From Kumtagia yinganensis (GTDB lineage Bacteria; Pseudomonadota; Alphaproteobacteria; Rhizobiales; Rhizobiaceae): a stretch of DNA of 64,000 bases. The stretch covers positions 29,764-93,763 of the forward strand of contig NZ_JBEBMH010000024.1 of the NCBI RefSeq assembly GCF_040081985.1. The letters run 5' to 3'. Position numbers and translations under genes: made by a program. Each line of letters starts with the position of its first letter. The stretch's first letter is position 1. A model generated the notes under the pieces. It worked only from the letters and a program-made list of their open reading frames with translations, made no database searches and was not told the origin of the DNA. Of the stretch, positions 47,212 through 55,457 are shown piece after piece.

Positions 47212-47667
47212 ATGAACGGAAAAGAGACAGCCGCAATTATGAACAAGGCCGGATGGACGCCAGCCGCGTTCGCAGACAGCCTCAACTCGACAATCAAGAA
47301 TGAACGCCTCGCGACTGCCGAAAGGGCGCGGCTCGCGAGAGTGGCCGGGCGCACGCCCCAGCCTCAACCCCACCCCGAACCAATCACCTTGGCTCAGGCC
47401 ACAGAATTCCTCGACAGGGGTACCGGAATCAGTGGGGATACGGCAGACACGTTGGAACGTTGGGCCGAGCGCCGCCGGGGAATCACCAACAATTCCGGCC
47501 CATGTTTCATGCCTCCGGCCGCGTCGCTGAAATTGTCCACCGTCATGCCGCCAGTCATCATCGGCGACGACATCGAGATGACCGCTGACGGCCCGGACAT
47601 CAAGTTCAGTGACGTCACTGATCACAAGGCGCGTAACAGATACCTGACCGGGACGGTGGCTCGCTAG
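47212..47667 (+). CDS. Hypothetical protein, 151 aa
   Basis: Starts at ATG 47212 with AGAAGGAAC upstream. The first half (NKAGWTPAAFADSLNSTIKN) is reminiscent of a helix-turn-helix but not convincing. The second half is Pro- and Asp-rich. It is the last gene of the rightward protease unit, converging with the ATPase operon. Not recognised. Confidence 0.55.
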   Translation: MNGKETAAIMNKAGWTPAAFADSLNSTIKNERLATAERARLARVAGRTPQPQPHPEPITLAQATEFLDRGTGISGDTADTLERWAERRRGITNNSGPCFMPPAASLKLSTVMPPVIIGDDIEMTADGPDIKFSDVTDHKARNRYLTGTVAR

Positions 47668-47712
47668 ATCGGAATCGAAGAGCCGAATAGGCACGGCTCG
47701 ATCTTGGTGAAA

Positions 47713-49164
47713 CTATGTACGCCTTGGCACCGCAACCCCACCCTTTCGCTTGATGCCGGCCTCAACTCTGAAAATGTCCGGCACATTGATTTTGCCGTTT
47801 GCGCGCTCCTCGGTAACCGCAATGCTGTTCATCGCATCGAGAAGGGCGTTAGCGTCCCTATTATCAGCCAATTGCACCGGAGCGAGCCATCCCCCCGACT
47901 TAGCCTCTTTCAGAATACGTTGAACAACTTGGGAATCGTCCCAAATCTCGATCAAGTCGCCGCGTTCAATCGGAACGAATTGACCCGCGAGCGCCCCAAG
48001 TGCTCCATCGATCCAGCGATAGTCTTCGCGAAGTTCTGCCAACCGGGTGCTCGAAGCTTTTCGTACCCCTTCGATCAAACCCAAATGGTCCACCGCCCGA
48101 TCACTTGGAGCGGGATGATGCTCTGCTGCCTTCTGCCAGGCTGTTAGAAATGTTCTCGGCGAACAAGCGTTTCTCGCGTCGCTAAGGTGCAATGGCACCC
48201 ACGTATAGACTCTGCCTCGTCTGGCATCAGAGCCCATATAGGCCCCCGCAATGGCGTTGATCAGGTCTCGTTGATCTTCCGGTGAGCTTCGGGCTGGCTT
48301 AGAGGCTTGATTCAACGCATCAGATGCACCTACATTTTTCGCGACGGCACTTAGAGAAGATTTACCTGAGGCGTCGCGCATGATCTCAAAGAAAAGTAGC
48401 CCAAAAAGCTCATAAGGCTGCCAGCTAAGATCAACATGATCATTCTGAATCTTCGAGCCGTCAGGGAACTGAAAGATGCTCTTGTCAGAAAACTGATCGG
48501 GTCGAATGAATATCTTCATACGTAGCGATCTGAAGGATTTCAGTCCCACCGCACGGCGCAACAATGCAGTGGTAAGCTGTCTGATGACATGCCAATCGCC
48601 CGGGAGGCGATCCAATGCATCAAACAGAATCAAGATTCCCCTTCCTGTCTTCGAGAACCCATCGTCTACGTTAGAAAGCGTTTCTTCAAATTCTTCAGGC
48701 TTCTGCTTTAGTCGCGAAAGTGTCTTCTCGAATTGCAGTGGTTCGGCACTAGGTCCCACACTCTTCACAGCCCGGAATATCACCGCCCTCCAGATATCCT
48801 CAGCTCTGTATCCCTCCGCCAGTGCGCGCTCGATGCCGTTCGGAGTGGGTGCTACCGGAAGGGCTTTCTCAGAGCCGTTGAAACCGATTACCACTTCATT
48901 TTTCTTCAGTTGCTGCTGACCATAGACGTCTGCCACGCGGTTGCGCACTGTTGGATCAGTCAACGCATGGGTCCATAAACTCTTTCCCATCCCACGATTG
49001 CCAACAACCAACTGCCGGCCGAGATCCAGCACGGCACGATGACTCTCGGGTGTAAATACACGATCCGGCCCTACTGCCTCATTCGGCTCCACTTTACTGG
49101 CAGGGCTGAGCGCGCCCATCGTCTCCCGTATAACCTGCATGTCTCTGTCATTGCGCGCATTCAT
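47713..49164 (-). CDS. P-loop ATPase, third gene of candidate defence operon, 483 aa
   Basis: A large NTPase with Walker A VVGNRGMGKSLW (53-64 region) and a STAND-like Walker B GILILFDALDRLPGDW (near 175-190), followed by a sensor-like arginine region (FIRPDQF). The C-terminal ~200 residues carry helical segments and no recognised domain. Its start overlaps the stop of the ParA-like gene (ATGA at 49161-49164). No membrane segment. In the operon it is the likely signal-transducing or effector ATPase; the effector activity is not visible from sequence. Confidence 0.72.
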   Translation of the reverse strand: MNARNDRDMQVIRETMGALSPASKVEPNEAVGPDRVFTPESHRAVLDLGRQLVVGNRGMGKSLWTHALTDPTVRNRVADVYGQQQLKKNEVVIGFNGSEKALPVAPTPNGIERALAEGYRAEDIWRAVIFRAVKSVGPSAEPLQFEKTLSRLKQKPEEFEETLSNVDDGFSKTGRGILILFDALDRLPGDWHVIRQLTTALLRRAVGLKSFRSLRMKIFIRPDQFSDKSIFQFPDGSKIQNDHVDLSWQPYELFGLLFFEIMRDASGKSSLSAVAKNVGASDALNQASKPARSSPEDQRDLINAIAGAYMGSDARRGRVYTWVPLHLSDARNACSPRTFLTAWQKAAEHHPAPSDRAVDHLGLIEGVRKASSTRLAELREDYRWIDGALGALAGQFVPIERGDLIEIWDDSQVVQRILKEAKSGGWLAPVQLADNRDANALLDAMNSIAVTEERANGKINVPDIFRVEAGIKRKGGVAVPRRT

Positions 49165-50510
49165 ACCGCAAGAGCCCCATTCTGATGAGGCAAATTGTCG
49201 ATCGCCTCGTAAAGACCATGGAGAAAAGGCCTATAGGTTTGTTCGAAGAAAGCCCCTAGCAACTGATCTCCGCGTTGTGCGGGATCAAAGTCCAGAAAGC
49301 GGCCGTCGAACGGAATAACCAGTGGTTGGTGAGGCCCATCGGGATCATCAGGGGCGAAATTGATTGCATTTTCCGACTGTCCGTCCTCGTCAATCTCGTC
49401 ATAAAGATTCTCTGCGAACAATTCGTACAGATTATCCGCGTATGCGGCCGCAGTCTCGGCGCTGGTACTGGCTTTCGCATAAACTGGACGAATCATGAGG
49501 CGCCAATCTGAGGATACGCCCAGTTGCACCGACCGTTCCGCCAAAAGACGCAGGGCGGCGAACAGTGCCCGATACCCCCTAATTGTCTGCTGCTGGGCGG
49601 TTCCGAAAAACAGAACCAAGGCTCCCAAACTCAGGACAGCAGGTGCAGCAAGCTCTGCCAGCCCGGCTCGACTATCGATTAGGACAACATCGTATGATTC
49701 AAGACCCGAAATTCGGTCGATCATCCCTGATATCTGCAAACCAACAGTTGCCACATCTCCGTCTGCGTCGACGTCATCGGTCATGGCGCGTGCCAACTTG
49801 GCCAACACGTTCGCAGGATATTTCACGGAACTACTACCAAGTGCAGGCATTACGTCTACCCGCCCTCCACCGGGTAACGTTAGCTCGCTGGTTCCGATAA
49901 ATTTGTGAAGTATTCGGTCTGAAACTCCACCGATACTATTCTCCACTAGATAGTCCACTACCCCAAACAAAGGGGTCCGGTCGTCCGACAAGAGTAAATC
50001 TCCTAACCCGGGAGCCTCTAAGTCAAGATCAACGACAAGAACATTCCTTCCTCTTGCAGCAAGATCAGCTGCGGTGACGGTAAGTGCCGTAGAACGGCCA
50101 ACGCCGCCTTTCAAACTCGCAAAGACCACCCGCGGCGGCACGGCCACAGTCGATACTGGTTCCGATAGCCACGCAGCACCAACAATGCGTCGGTCGATCA
50201 GCCAGAACTCGTTCCTATTATCGGAAACGAAGAGCCGGTCACTCGCGGCAAGCAATCTTGCAGAGCCAGGATCATCGGAAAAAGCTACGACACCGTCGGC
50301 GCGAGCGTATGGACCGAGAGCCGTGTGCAGCTTATCGACTAGCGCTTCGGCATCCTCGAGCGATCCCGCGATCTCAGCGGTGACGAACTTCAAGTGCCCC
50401 ACACCATCCCTAACCATGACTCCGTCGCGAAGGACATCCGGGCCCCAGTGCGCGGATATTGTCTCGGCGGCAACCACTAGAGCCTCATCAAAAAATGGGT
50501 GTTCACTCAT
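49161..50510 (-). CDS. ParA/MinD-like ATPase with KGGVGRS P-loop, 449 aa
   Basis: An N-terminal ~130-residue domain of unknown fold, then a SIMIBI-class ATPase with FASLKGGVGRSTALTVTAAD, switch I-like VLVVDLDLEAPGLGDLL and switch II-like DVVLIDSRAGLAELAAPAVL. The P-loop reads KGGVGRST where ParA proteins have KGGxGKTT: the lysine that contacts ATP is arginine. I recall that NCBI names such proteins KGGVGR-motif variant ATPases and that they were described as parts of bacterial conflict systems; I cannot check. Coupled by ATGA overlaps to genes on both sides. Confidence 0.78.
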   Translation of the reverse strand: MSEHPFFDEALVVAAETISAHWGPDVLRDGVMVRDGVGHLKFVTAEIAGSLEDAEALVDKLHTALGPYARADGVVAFSDDPGSARLLAASDRLFVSDNRNEFWLIDRRIVGAAWLSEPVSTVAVPPRVVFASLKGGVGRSTALTVTAADLAARGRNVLVVDLDLEAPGLGDLLLSDDRTPLFGVVDYLVENSIGGVSDRILHKFIGTSELTLPGGGRVDVMPALGSSSVKYPANVLAKLARAMTDDVDADGDVATVGLQISGMIDRISGLESYDVVLIDSRAGLAELAAPAVLSLGALVLFFGTAQQQTIRGYRALFAALRLLAERSVQLGVSSDWRLMIRPVYAKASTSAETAAAYADNLYELFAENLYDEIDEDGQSENAINFAPDDPDGPHQPLVIPFDGRFLDFDPAQRGDQLLGAFFEQTYRPFLHGLYEAIDNLPHQNGALAV

Positions 50511-50926
50511 AGATCACCCATCTTGTCCACGAGATCGGTAGCCTGGGTTCTCCACTTGTCCACCCATGAGTCTTTGATTTCGGCTGTCGGCGCATATCGC
50601 ATATCCGTGCTCCAATTTTCAAAAACACCGGAGGCAGAGATTTGCTTCAGTCGGCCCTGTAGCCTGCCATGAGCTGCATCTGCGACCATCGTTCTCAGAC
50701 TTGGGAAATGGGCGTAGAATGGATCGTTCCTTCTGTCTCCAGAATCCGGCTTCATCCCGCTTCGCGACATCATGTGCTTTACGGCCAATTCCCCTGCCAG
50801 CCCAAACAGGTAACCAGATACGGCTCGACAACCGGGCTTGGCCGTCGGCTGCTGTTCGTCATAGAGCTTTTGCGCAGCCTTGAGATGCCGCCTTGCGGCA
50901 CCAGCCATGTCGTATCCATAAGCCAT
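50507..50926 (-). CDS. HEPN-like helical protein, first gene of candidate defence operon, 139 aa
   Basis: An all-helical protein. The ATG at 50926 (MAYGYDMAGAARRHLKAAQK) follows a GGGAGGGG tract about 11 bases upstream; a GTG at 50950 is an alternative. The pattern of an N-terminal ARRHLKAA helix, AVSGYLFGLAGELAVKHMM, a HFPSLR turn and WSTDMRYAP resembles HEPN-like proteins encoded beside ATPases. No R-x4-6-H ribonuclease motif is evident, so it may be a non-catalytic partner. Its stop overlaps the start of the ParA-like gene (ATGA). Confidence 0.6.
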   Translation of the reverse strand: MAYGYDMAGAARRHLKAAQKLYDEQQPTAKPGCRAVSGYLFGLAGELAVKHMMSRSGMKPDSGDRRNDPFYAHFPSLRTMVADAAHGRLQGRLKQISASGVFENWSTDMRYAPTAEIKDSWVDKWRTQATDLVDKMGDL

Positions 50927-51174
50927 CGCGCTATCGTCCCCTCCCGGCACTACATAGCCGCGGGGAACGTCGGGACCAATACCAAACGATCACGTTCGCT
51001 GTGCATGCGGTTGGAACAAGCTATTGCATGGCTTCTCATGGGCCAAGCGATTCTCTGTTTCTCAGTCCACTAACGCCCCTATACGTTCGGCATTGTGGTG
51101 GCACGCACCCTCGGCGCCCTGACCTTACCCGACATACCCCAAAGGTCGCCAACGCGCGTCACTGGTGCCCCTCC
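50927..51174. other. Gap between Prim-Pol gene and defence operon
   Basis: About 250 bp, GC-mixed, with no gene. The promoter of the three-gene operon (minus strand) should lie here; I see no strong consensus promoter. Confidence 0.4.
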
Positions 51175-52179
51175 TCACCCTGCGGGTGGGATTTTCATGA
51201 ACGACGGGGTGACGGGCTGCCCATCACCCTTGGGCGTCTCGAGTATTGTGGAAAGAGCCGGAGCCACCACGCGGCTCCACAGGTCAGCGAGCGCATTTTG
51301 GCGATGCGAATAGCCGTCCTTCCAGACAACCGAGTCCTTGATTATCGCCCAAAGCACATCGGCATCACGGGCACCGGCTTTGACGAGGTAGCCGACATAG
51401 CGTCGCATCAACCATGTACGGTCAGGCCCGGTCACGCCATGATGCCCTGACCCCTGTGCCCATCTTGCCGCTGCTGCGTAATCGTCGCGCATCCACAGGT
51501 AGGGCTGCGCATTTTTCCATTTCCCGATTTTCTCGTGAATGCGGTTGATCTCGATAGGGGGGATGGTTCTTCCCGTTAGCAAGGTGGACACAGGGGGTAT
51601 GTCGTCCCCTGCCTTCGGTTGCAGCCCGAGGCGATCAGCGAGGATCGGTAGGCGGTTCGAGTAGTCGGCGATTGGAAGGTTGGCGATTACATGGCCCGTA
51701 ACCGTGAAATAGCCACTGTCCGAGTAAAGTTCTAAGCCGGGAATTATGTTGCGGATGCCTTGGAGACGCTGCTTCATCTCGGCATTAACTGAAACGATTG
51801 CCCGCCCGCCTTTACCGGAGGGCGAGAACTCGCAATAGGTCGTTGTGCGGCAGCCGTTCCAAAGATTCAGCGCACTGGTCGATGCGTGATCGAGCTGGTC
51901 GAAATCCAGACCCGTGAAAGGATCGTCTAAAGCAGGAACGTAGCCCACTCCCGCGAAGGCACCGGGCGCTAGCCCCCACAATGCGAGCGCCTCAGCAAAT
52001 GTCCCGAGCCTAACATCGGGCCGATTGCGCTGCTTCCGCTTTTCATTCGAAAGGCCCGGAAACTGATTGAGGTCGAGAGGGAGCTTGCGGCGTTTGCCCT
52101 CATCATTGGTGTAGTGGCGCCACAGTACCCAGCGCTGGCGTGCCTTCATTGCGTCAAGCGCTGATGGGAGGGTGATCAT
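51175..52179 (-). CDS. Prim-Pol (AEP)-like phage primase
   Basis: A 334-residue protein of the archaeo-eukaryotic primase superfamily as found in phages and satellites. Signs are AGVGYVPALDDPFTGLDFDQ (DxD metal site), CEFSPSGKGGRAIVS and LELYSDSGYFTVTGHVIAN, the three classical AEP blocks. In the second block the usual histidine (SGxGxH) is missing: it reads SGKGGR. The helicase partner is encoded separately, across the divergent promoter, at 53186. It follows the 134-aa gene by 2 bp. Two copies of the element's dispersed 18-bp motif lie inside it (51450-51467 and, inverted, 51580-51597). Confidence 0.75.
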   Translation of the reverse strand: MITLPSALDAMKARQRWVLWRHYTNDEGKRRKLPLDLNQFPGLSNEKRKQRNRPDVRLGTFAEALALWGLAPGAFAGVGYVPALDDPFTGLDFDQLDHASTSALNLWNGCRTTTYCEFSPSGKGGRAIVSVNAEMKQRLQGIRNIIPGLELYSDSGYFTVTGHVIANLPIADYSNRLPILADRLGLQPKAGDDIPPVSTLLTGRTIPPIEINRIHEKIGKWKNAQPYLWMRDDYAAAARWAQGSGHHGVTGPDRTWLMRRYVGYLVKAGARDADVLWAIIKDSVVWKDGYSHRQNALADLWSRVVAPALSTILETPKGDGQPVTPSFMKIPPAG

Positions 52180-52181
52180 GG

Positions 52182-52586
52182 CTAGCAGGGCACCGCAATC
52201 GACATAAGAAACGGTCGGAATTTTATCTCATCCACGGACTTCATATGGGACAGACTGACGCCCGTGGCGAGAAGGAGTTGCTGCAGGTTTTGGGTGGCCA
52301 ATTGATGCTGCGGCCCATTGCTGAAATCGAGCTCGCAGACGATGCCGTTGCCGCCGCACAGCGCGCGCCCATGTTCGCAATCGCCGTCCAAGATTTCAAA
52401 TGTCAGGTCGATGCCGTTGGGGGTGCGTTTTATCTTTGAGACTTGAGCCAGCACAGTCGTTTCGCACCGGGCAAAGGGGATCACCTCACGCCGCTCAAAC
52501 GGCAGATCGCCGCGCATGCCCTCGGCATTCAGGGGCAACGGGTAGACATAGGAAGATGGGGCCATGCCTTGAAAGACAGCGGTCAT
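52182..52586 (-). CDS. Hypothetical replication-module protein, 134 aa
   Basis: A small protein with ANGID-type beta pattern, NGIDLTFEILDGDCEHGRAL and LATQNLQQLLLATGVSLSHM. This loosely resembles DUF669-type phage proteins that bind single-stranded DNA near primases. It is the first gene of the leftward replication unit, just upstream of the Prim-Pol gene. The resemblance is weak; treat as unassigned. Confidence 0.5.
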   Translation of the reverse strand: MTAVFQGMAPSSYVYPLPLNAEGMRGDLPFERREVIPFARCETTVLAQVSKIKRTPNGIDLTFEILDGDCEHGRALCGGNGIVCELDFSNGPQHQLATQNLQQLLLATGVSLSHMKSVDEIKFRPFLMSIAVPC

Positions 52587-52622
52587 CAGTATATCCGATC
52601 GTATCTATTAGTTTATTCAATC

Positions 52623-52670
52623 ATAATACAAACACACTCCTTGACAGTTGTCAACACAATATGTTTATAT
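52623..52670. promoter_or_regulatory. Divergent promoters sharing one palindromic operator
   Basis: TTGACAGTTGTCAA (52641-52654) is a perfect inverted repeat around a 2-bp centre, and each arm is a perfect -35 box for one direction. Rightward: TTGACA, 17 bp, TTTATA (52664-52669). Leftward: TTGACA on the other strand, 17 bp, TTGTAT (52631-52626). A repressor bound here would block both. The Cro-like gene starts at 52700. Confidence 0.7.
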
Positions 52671-52699
52671 TTATGCAGAAACAACGCGAGGTAAATCTA

Positions 52700-53098
52700 A
52701 TGTTGCCATGTATAGATCCAAGTTTTGCCGAACACATTGCTGGCGCGACAAACCGCGACGAGCTAAACAACCGACTTATCTACGTGTTGAAACAACTCGA
52801 CCAGCGATGCTTTCATGATCTGGCGAAGGAAATCGGCGTCACTTACGCTACGCTCTACGCACTGAGAAACGGGAGGTCTCCGCAACCCAACTTCAACACA
52901 GCGGATCGACTCGTATCCTATTTCGCGCCCGGATATCGCCTCGGTGTCGTCAAGGACGACACACCAAAGTGCGTTGCCGTTCCGCCGACCGTCGAGTGGA
53001 GGCCAATCGCAGGCCACGCCCAATATATCGGTGAATATGTCGGCGGGCGGTTTACGGGAAAGGTCGCGGCCATTGCCGCGACTCGTGCTCAGGCATAG
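52700..53098 (+). CDS. Cro/CI-like helix-turn-helix regulator, 132 aa
   Basis: The ATG at 52700 has GCGAGGT 7 bases upstream; an earlier ATG at 52661 has no such site and would overlap the promoter. The N-terminal part holds the HTH: CFHDLAKEIGVTYATLYALR and NGRSPQPNFNTADRLVSYFA. The C-terminal half (GHAQYIGEYVGGRFTGKVAA) is unassigned. It faces the palindromic divergent promoter and is the best candidate for the element's master regulator. Confidence 0.72.
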   Translation: MLPCIDPSFAEHIAGATNRDELNNRLIYVLKQLDQRCFHDLAKEIGVTYATLYALRNGRSPQPNFNTADRLVSYFAPGYRLGVVKDDTPKCVAVPPTVEWRPIAGHAQYIGEYVGGRFTGKVAAIAATRAQA

Positions 53099-53185
53099 GG
53101 TACTTTTTCTTCGACACCTCCGGTCTGTCGGTAACCTCCGGTCGCACTTGCCCACACGCGGGCGCGCTTTACGACCTCGGAGAGA

Positions 53186-55033
53186 ATGACCGTGATGTCA
53201 GACACCAAAGACCAAACCTGCGACCATTGCGGCATGCGGCACGGCCCGGGGTGGGAGCCTTATGCGCCCGGCTTCTGTCGGAGGATTGCTTCCCCTTCCC
53301 CTGCTCCACCACAAAACGCAGCAGCTCCCGTCAGCACCACTCACAGCCGGGACGACGGGTTTGGCCCTGCGATGCCGCGCGAGGCTGCGGACGAATGGGA
53401 GAGTTACGTCGGGAGTCTTCCAACAGCGTCCTTGTCGCAGGAGGTTCCGCCCCCTTTCGAGGCCATCGCGACAATGGAGTCAGCCATCCATCTAGCAGCC
53501 CAGGACGCCGCAGATAATGCGGCTATGGCAGACGCCGAGTGGTTGTCCGATCCGGCCACACTCGCCAAGAGCGTTGGCATCATGACTCAGGCAGATGCGA
53601 AGGCGCTCTTCGATTATCATTTCTACATCGTTCTCGAAAAAGGCGGCATGAGCGTCGTGCGCCAGTACGGCGAGATGCGAACCCTGAAATCCATTCCGAA
53701 ATTTCGGGAGGCGTATGATCACAAGAAAATGTGGGTCAAGCGGAAGGACAAGAGTGGGGCCGAGGTGTTGGTGGCTACGCCCGCCGCTTCGGCTTGGTTG
53801 AATTCCGGCGATGCGCCGAGGTACCGCTACGAGGTTTTCCGCCCGATCGGGATCAATAAGATCGGCAGTGATTTTGAAGCTCGGCGCATCAAAAATATGT
53901 GGCGCGGCTTCGCGGCGAAGAAAGTAAGCGGAATGGCGACCGACGAGATCAAACTGTCGGAGGCCTGCCCAACAATCTTTGAGTACCTGTGGACGGTCGT
54001 CGCATCGCAGCGCCCCGAAGTGATGGTCTATGTTGTGAAGTGGATCGCTGACGCGGTTCAGAATCCTTGTCGCGTTGCCGGGCGCACCGCAATCGTGCTT
54101 CGGTCAGCCGACGAAAGAACCGGAAAGACCACGTTCATCGAACTGCTCGTCGCGATCTTCGGTCACGAACATTGCTTTCCGGCTGCGCGCATGAAGGACC
54201 TTGAAGGCAAGTTCAGCGGCCAGTTCGAGGGCAAGTCCATCGTCGGGTGCAACGAGTTTTATGCGCTGTCGACTGGGGGCCGCGATGCGATGACAGCCGA
54301 GGCGGTCAGGTCAACGATCTTCGACTTGATCGACAACGGAAAGGCGACAATTGAGCCGAAAGGCATTGGCGCGTACGTGGTCGATAACTTCATGCGCTTC
54401 GTTTTCACGACCAACAAGGAAGCCGCAATGCCGCAAGGCTCACAAGGAACGCGGTTCGCCGTGTTCGAGGTGTCGAATTGCCGTCGCGGCGACAAGGCAT
54501 TCTTTGGCAAGCTCCATGAGGTGTTCGAACGCGCGGACGGGTACGGCGGCGAGTTAGATCGCTTCATGACGATCCTCGCCTCAGTGCCGCTCAAGGGGTT
54601 TCACCCGCAAGGCGACAAGCCGGTGACGGTCGAGACGGAGAGACAGGCGGAACTCGCGGCGACCGGATCGAAGAAGTGGCTCATGAACCTGCTCGACCGT
54701 GGCGAGATGATTGTAGCGGGCAAGGGCGAGCAGTTCCATGACGGGCCGACCTACCTCGTGACGTCGAAGGCCGTGCAATCGCTCATTGAACTGCAAGGTG
54801 GGCACGTGGGGCAGATGTCATCGACCGCCTTCGGTCGAGAGGTCATGAACGTCCTTGCGGTCGATGGCACGAAGGACGTTTGGGTGCCGGGTAGCCGGAA
54901 GTCATTGGGTGGTCGTCGGATTCCCGAATTGAAAGAGGCGCGGAAATTGTTCGAAGAGCGCAGGAACAATGGGATGAAAGTGGATTGGTCCAACGGTCAG
55001 ACAACATGGAGTGAAGTTACCCCGACAGGATGA
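53186..55033 (+). CDS. SF3-like phage/satellite replicative helicase
   Basis: A 615-residue protein. The N-terminus has a zinc-finger-like CDHCGMRHGPGW. A linker to about residue 200 is followed by the NTPase with Walker A SADERTGKTTFIELL, Walker B SIVGCNEFYAL and sensor RFVFTTNKEAAMP, as in D5/DUF5906-type helicases of satellites and phages. A C-terminal region (about 490-615) is probably DNA-binding. It pairs functionally with the Prim-Pol encoded divergently. A repeat-rich block that may be its origin follows the gene. Confidence 0.82.
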   Translation: MTVMSDTKDQTCDHCGMRHGPGWEPYAPGFCRRIASPSPAPPQNAAAPVSTTHSRDDGFGPAMPREAADEWESYVGSLPTASLSQEVPPPFEAIATMESAIHLAAQDAADNAAMADAEWLSDPATLAKSVGIMTQADAKALFDYHFYIVLEKGGMSVVRQYGEMRTLKSIPKFREAYDHKKMWVKRKDKSGAEVLVATPAASAWLNSGDAPRYRYEVFRPIGINKIGSDFEARRIKNMWRGFAAKKVSGMATDEIKLSEACPTIFEYLWTVVASQRPEVMVYVVKWIADAVQNPCRVAGRTAIVLRSADERTGKTTFIELLVAIFGHEHCFPAARMKDLEGKFSGQFEGKSIVGCNEFYALSTGGRDAMTAEAVRSTIFDLIDNGKATIEPKGIGAYVVDNFMRFVFTTNKEAAMPQGSQGTRFAVFEVSNCRRGDKAFFGKLHEVFERADGYGGELDRFMTILASVPLKGFHPQGDKPVTVETERQAELAATGSKKWLMNLLDRGEMIVAGKGEQFHDGPTYLVTSKAVQSLIELQGGHVGQMSSTAFGREVMNVLAVDGTKDVWVPGSRKSLGGRRIPELKEARKLFEERRNNGMKVDWSNGQTTWSEVTPTG

Positions 55034-55457
55034 TGGCAGTAGGATTCCTCGGGACTTGGGACCTCGGGAGTCTGTAAACATCCCTTGCCCGCATATATAG
55101 GAGCCGATCTGCCCCTTCATTTTACCGATTTCATTTTACCCCCGAGACCCCCGAGACTCCCGATGAATAACCCGAGAACCCTTATTCCGTGGGGGGTTGA
55201 GGTCATCGGGTGTTGTCAAGACGGACGGCAGGGAACTCCCCGGACTCCCGATGAACTGCGGCGGATGAACCTTGTAGCACCACCAACCCCCTGTGCCCAC
55301 CTTGCCACCAAACGCGTTAACGAACCGAGCGTTGCGGAAGCGGCGGGGCACGGTTCCCCAGGCCCAGCTCGCTATTGTCCGAACCGGATTGATTTCCTAG
55401 TTTTCAAGTCAAAGGCGCGTGTTGGCTCACGACCGCATTGTCGAAAGGCTGTTAAGT
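55034..55457. repeat. Repeat-rich non-coding block, candidate replication origin of the element
   Basis: About 420 bp without a gene. It contains a 13-bp direct repeat GACTCCCGATGAA (55155-55167 and 55243-55255), tandem TTCATTTTACC (55116-55126, 55130-55140), several CTCGGGA/TCCCGAG words in both orientations (for example 55063-55075) and one copy of CCCCCTGTGCCCACCTTG (55287-55304). Downstream of a helicase gene, such iteron-like structure with an AT-rich patch is what satellite origins look like. Confidence 0.5.

Noticed and set aside
55034..55304. CRISPR array
   Set aside because: Repeats are short, unevenly spaced and not separated by unique spacers of constant length; no cas gene in the window.
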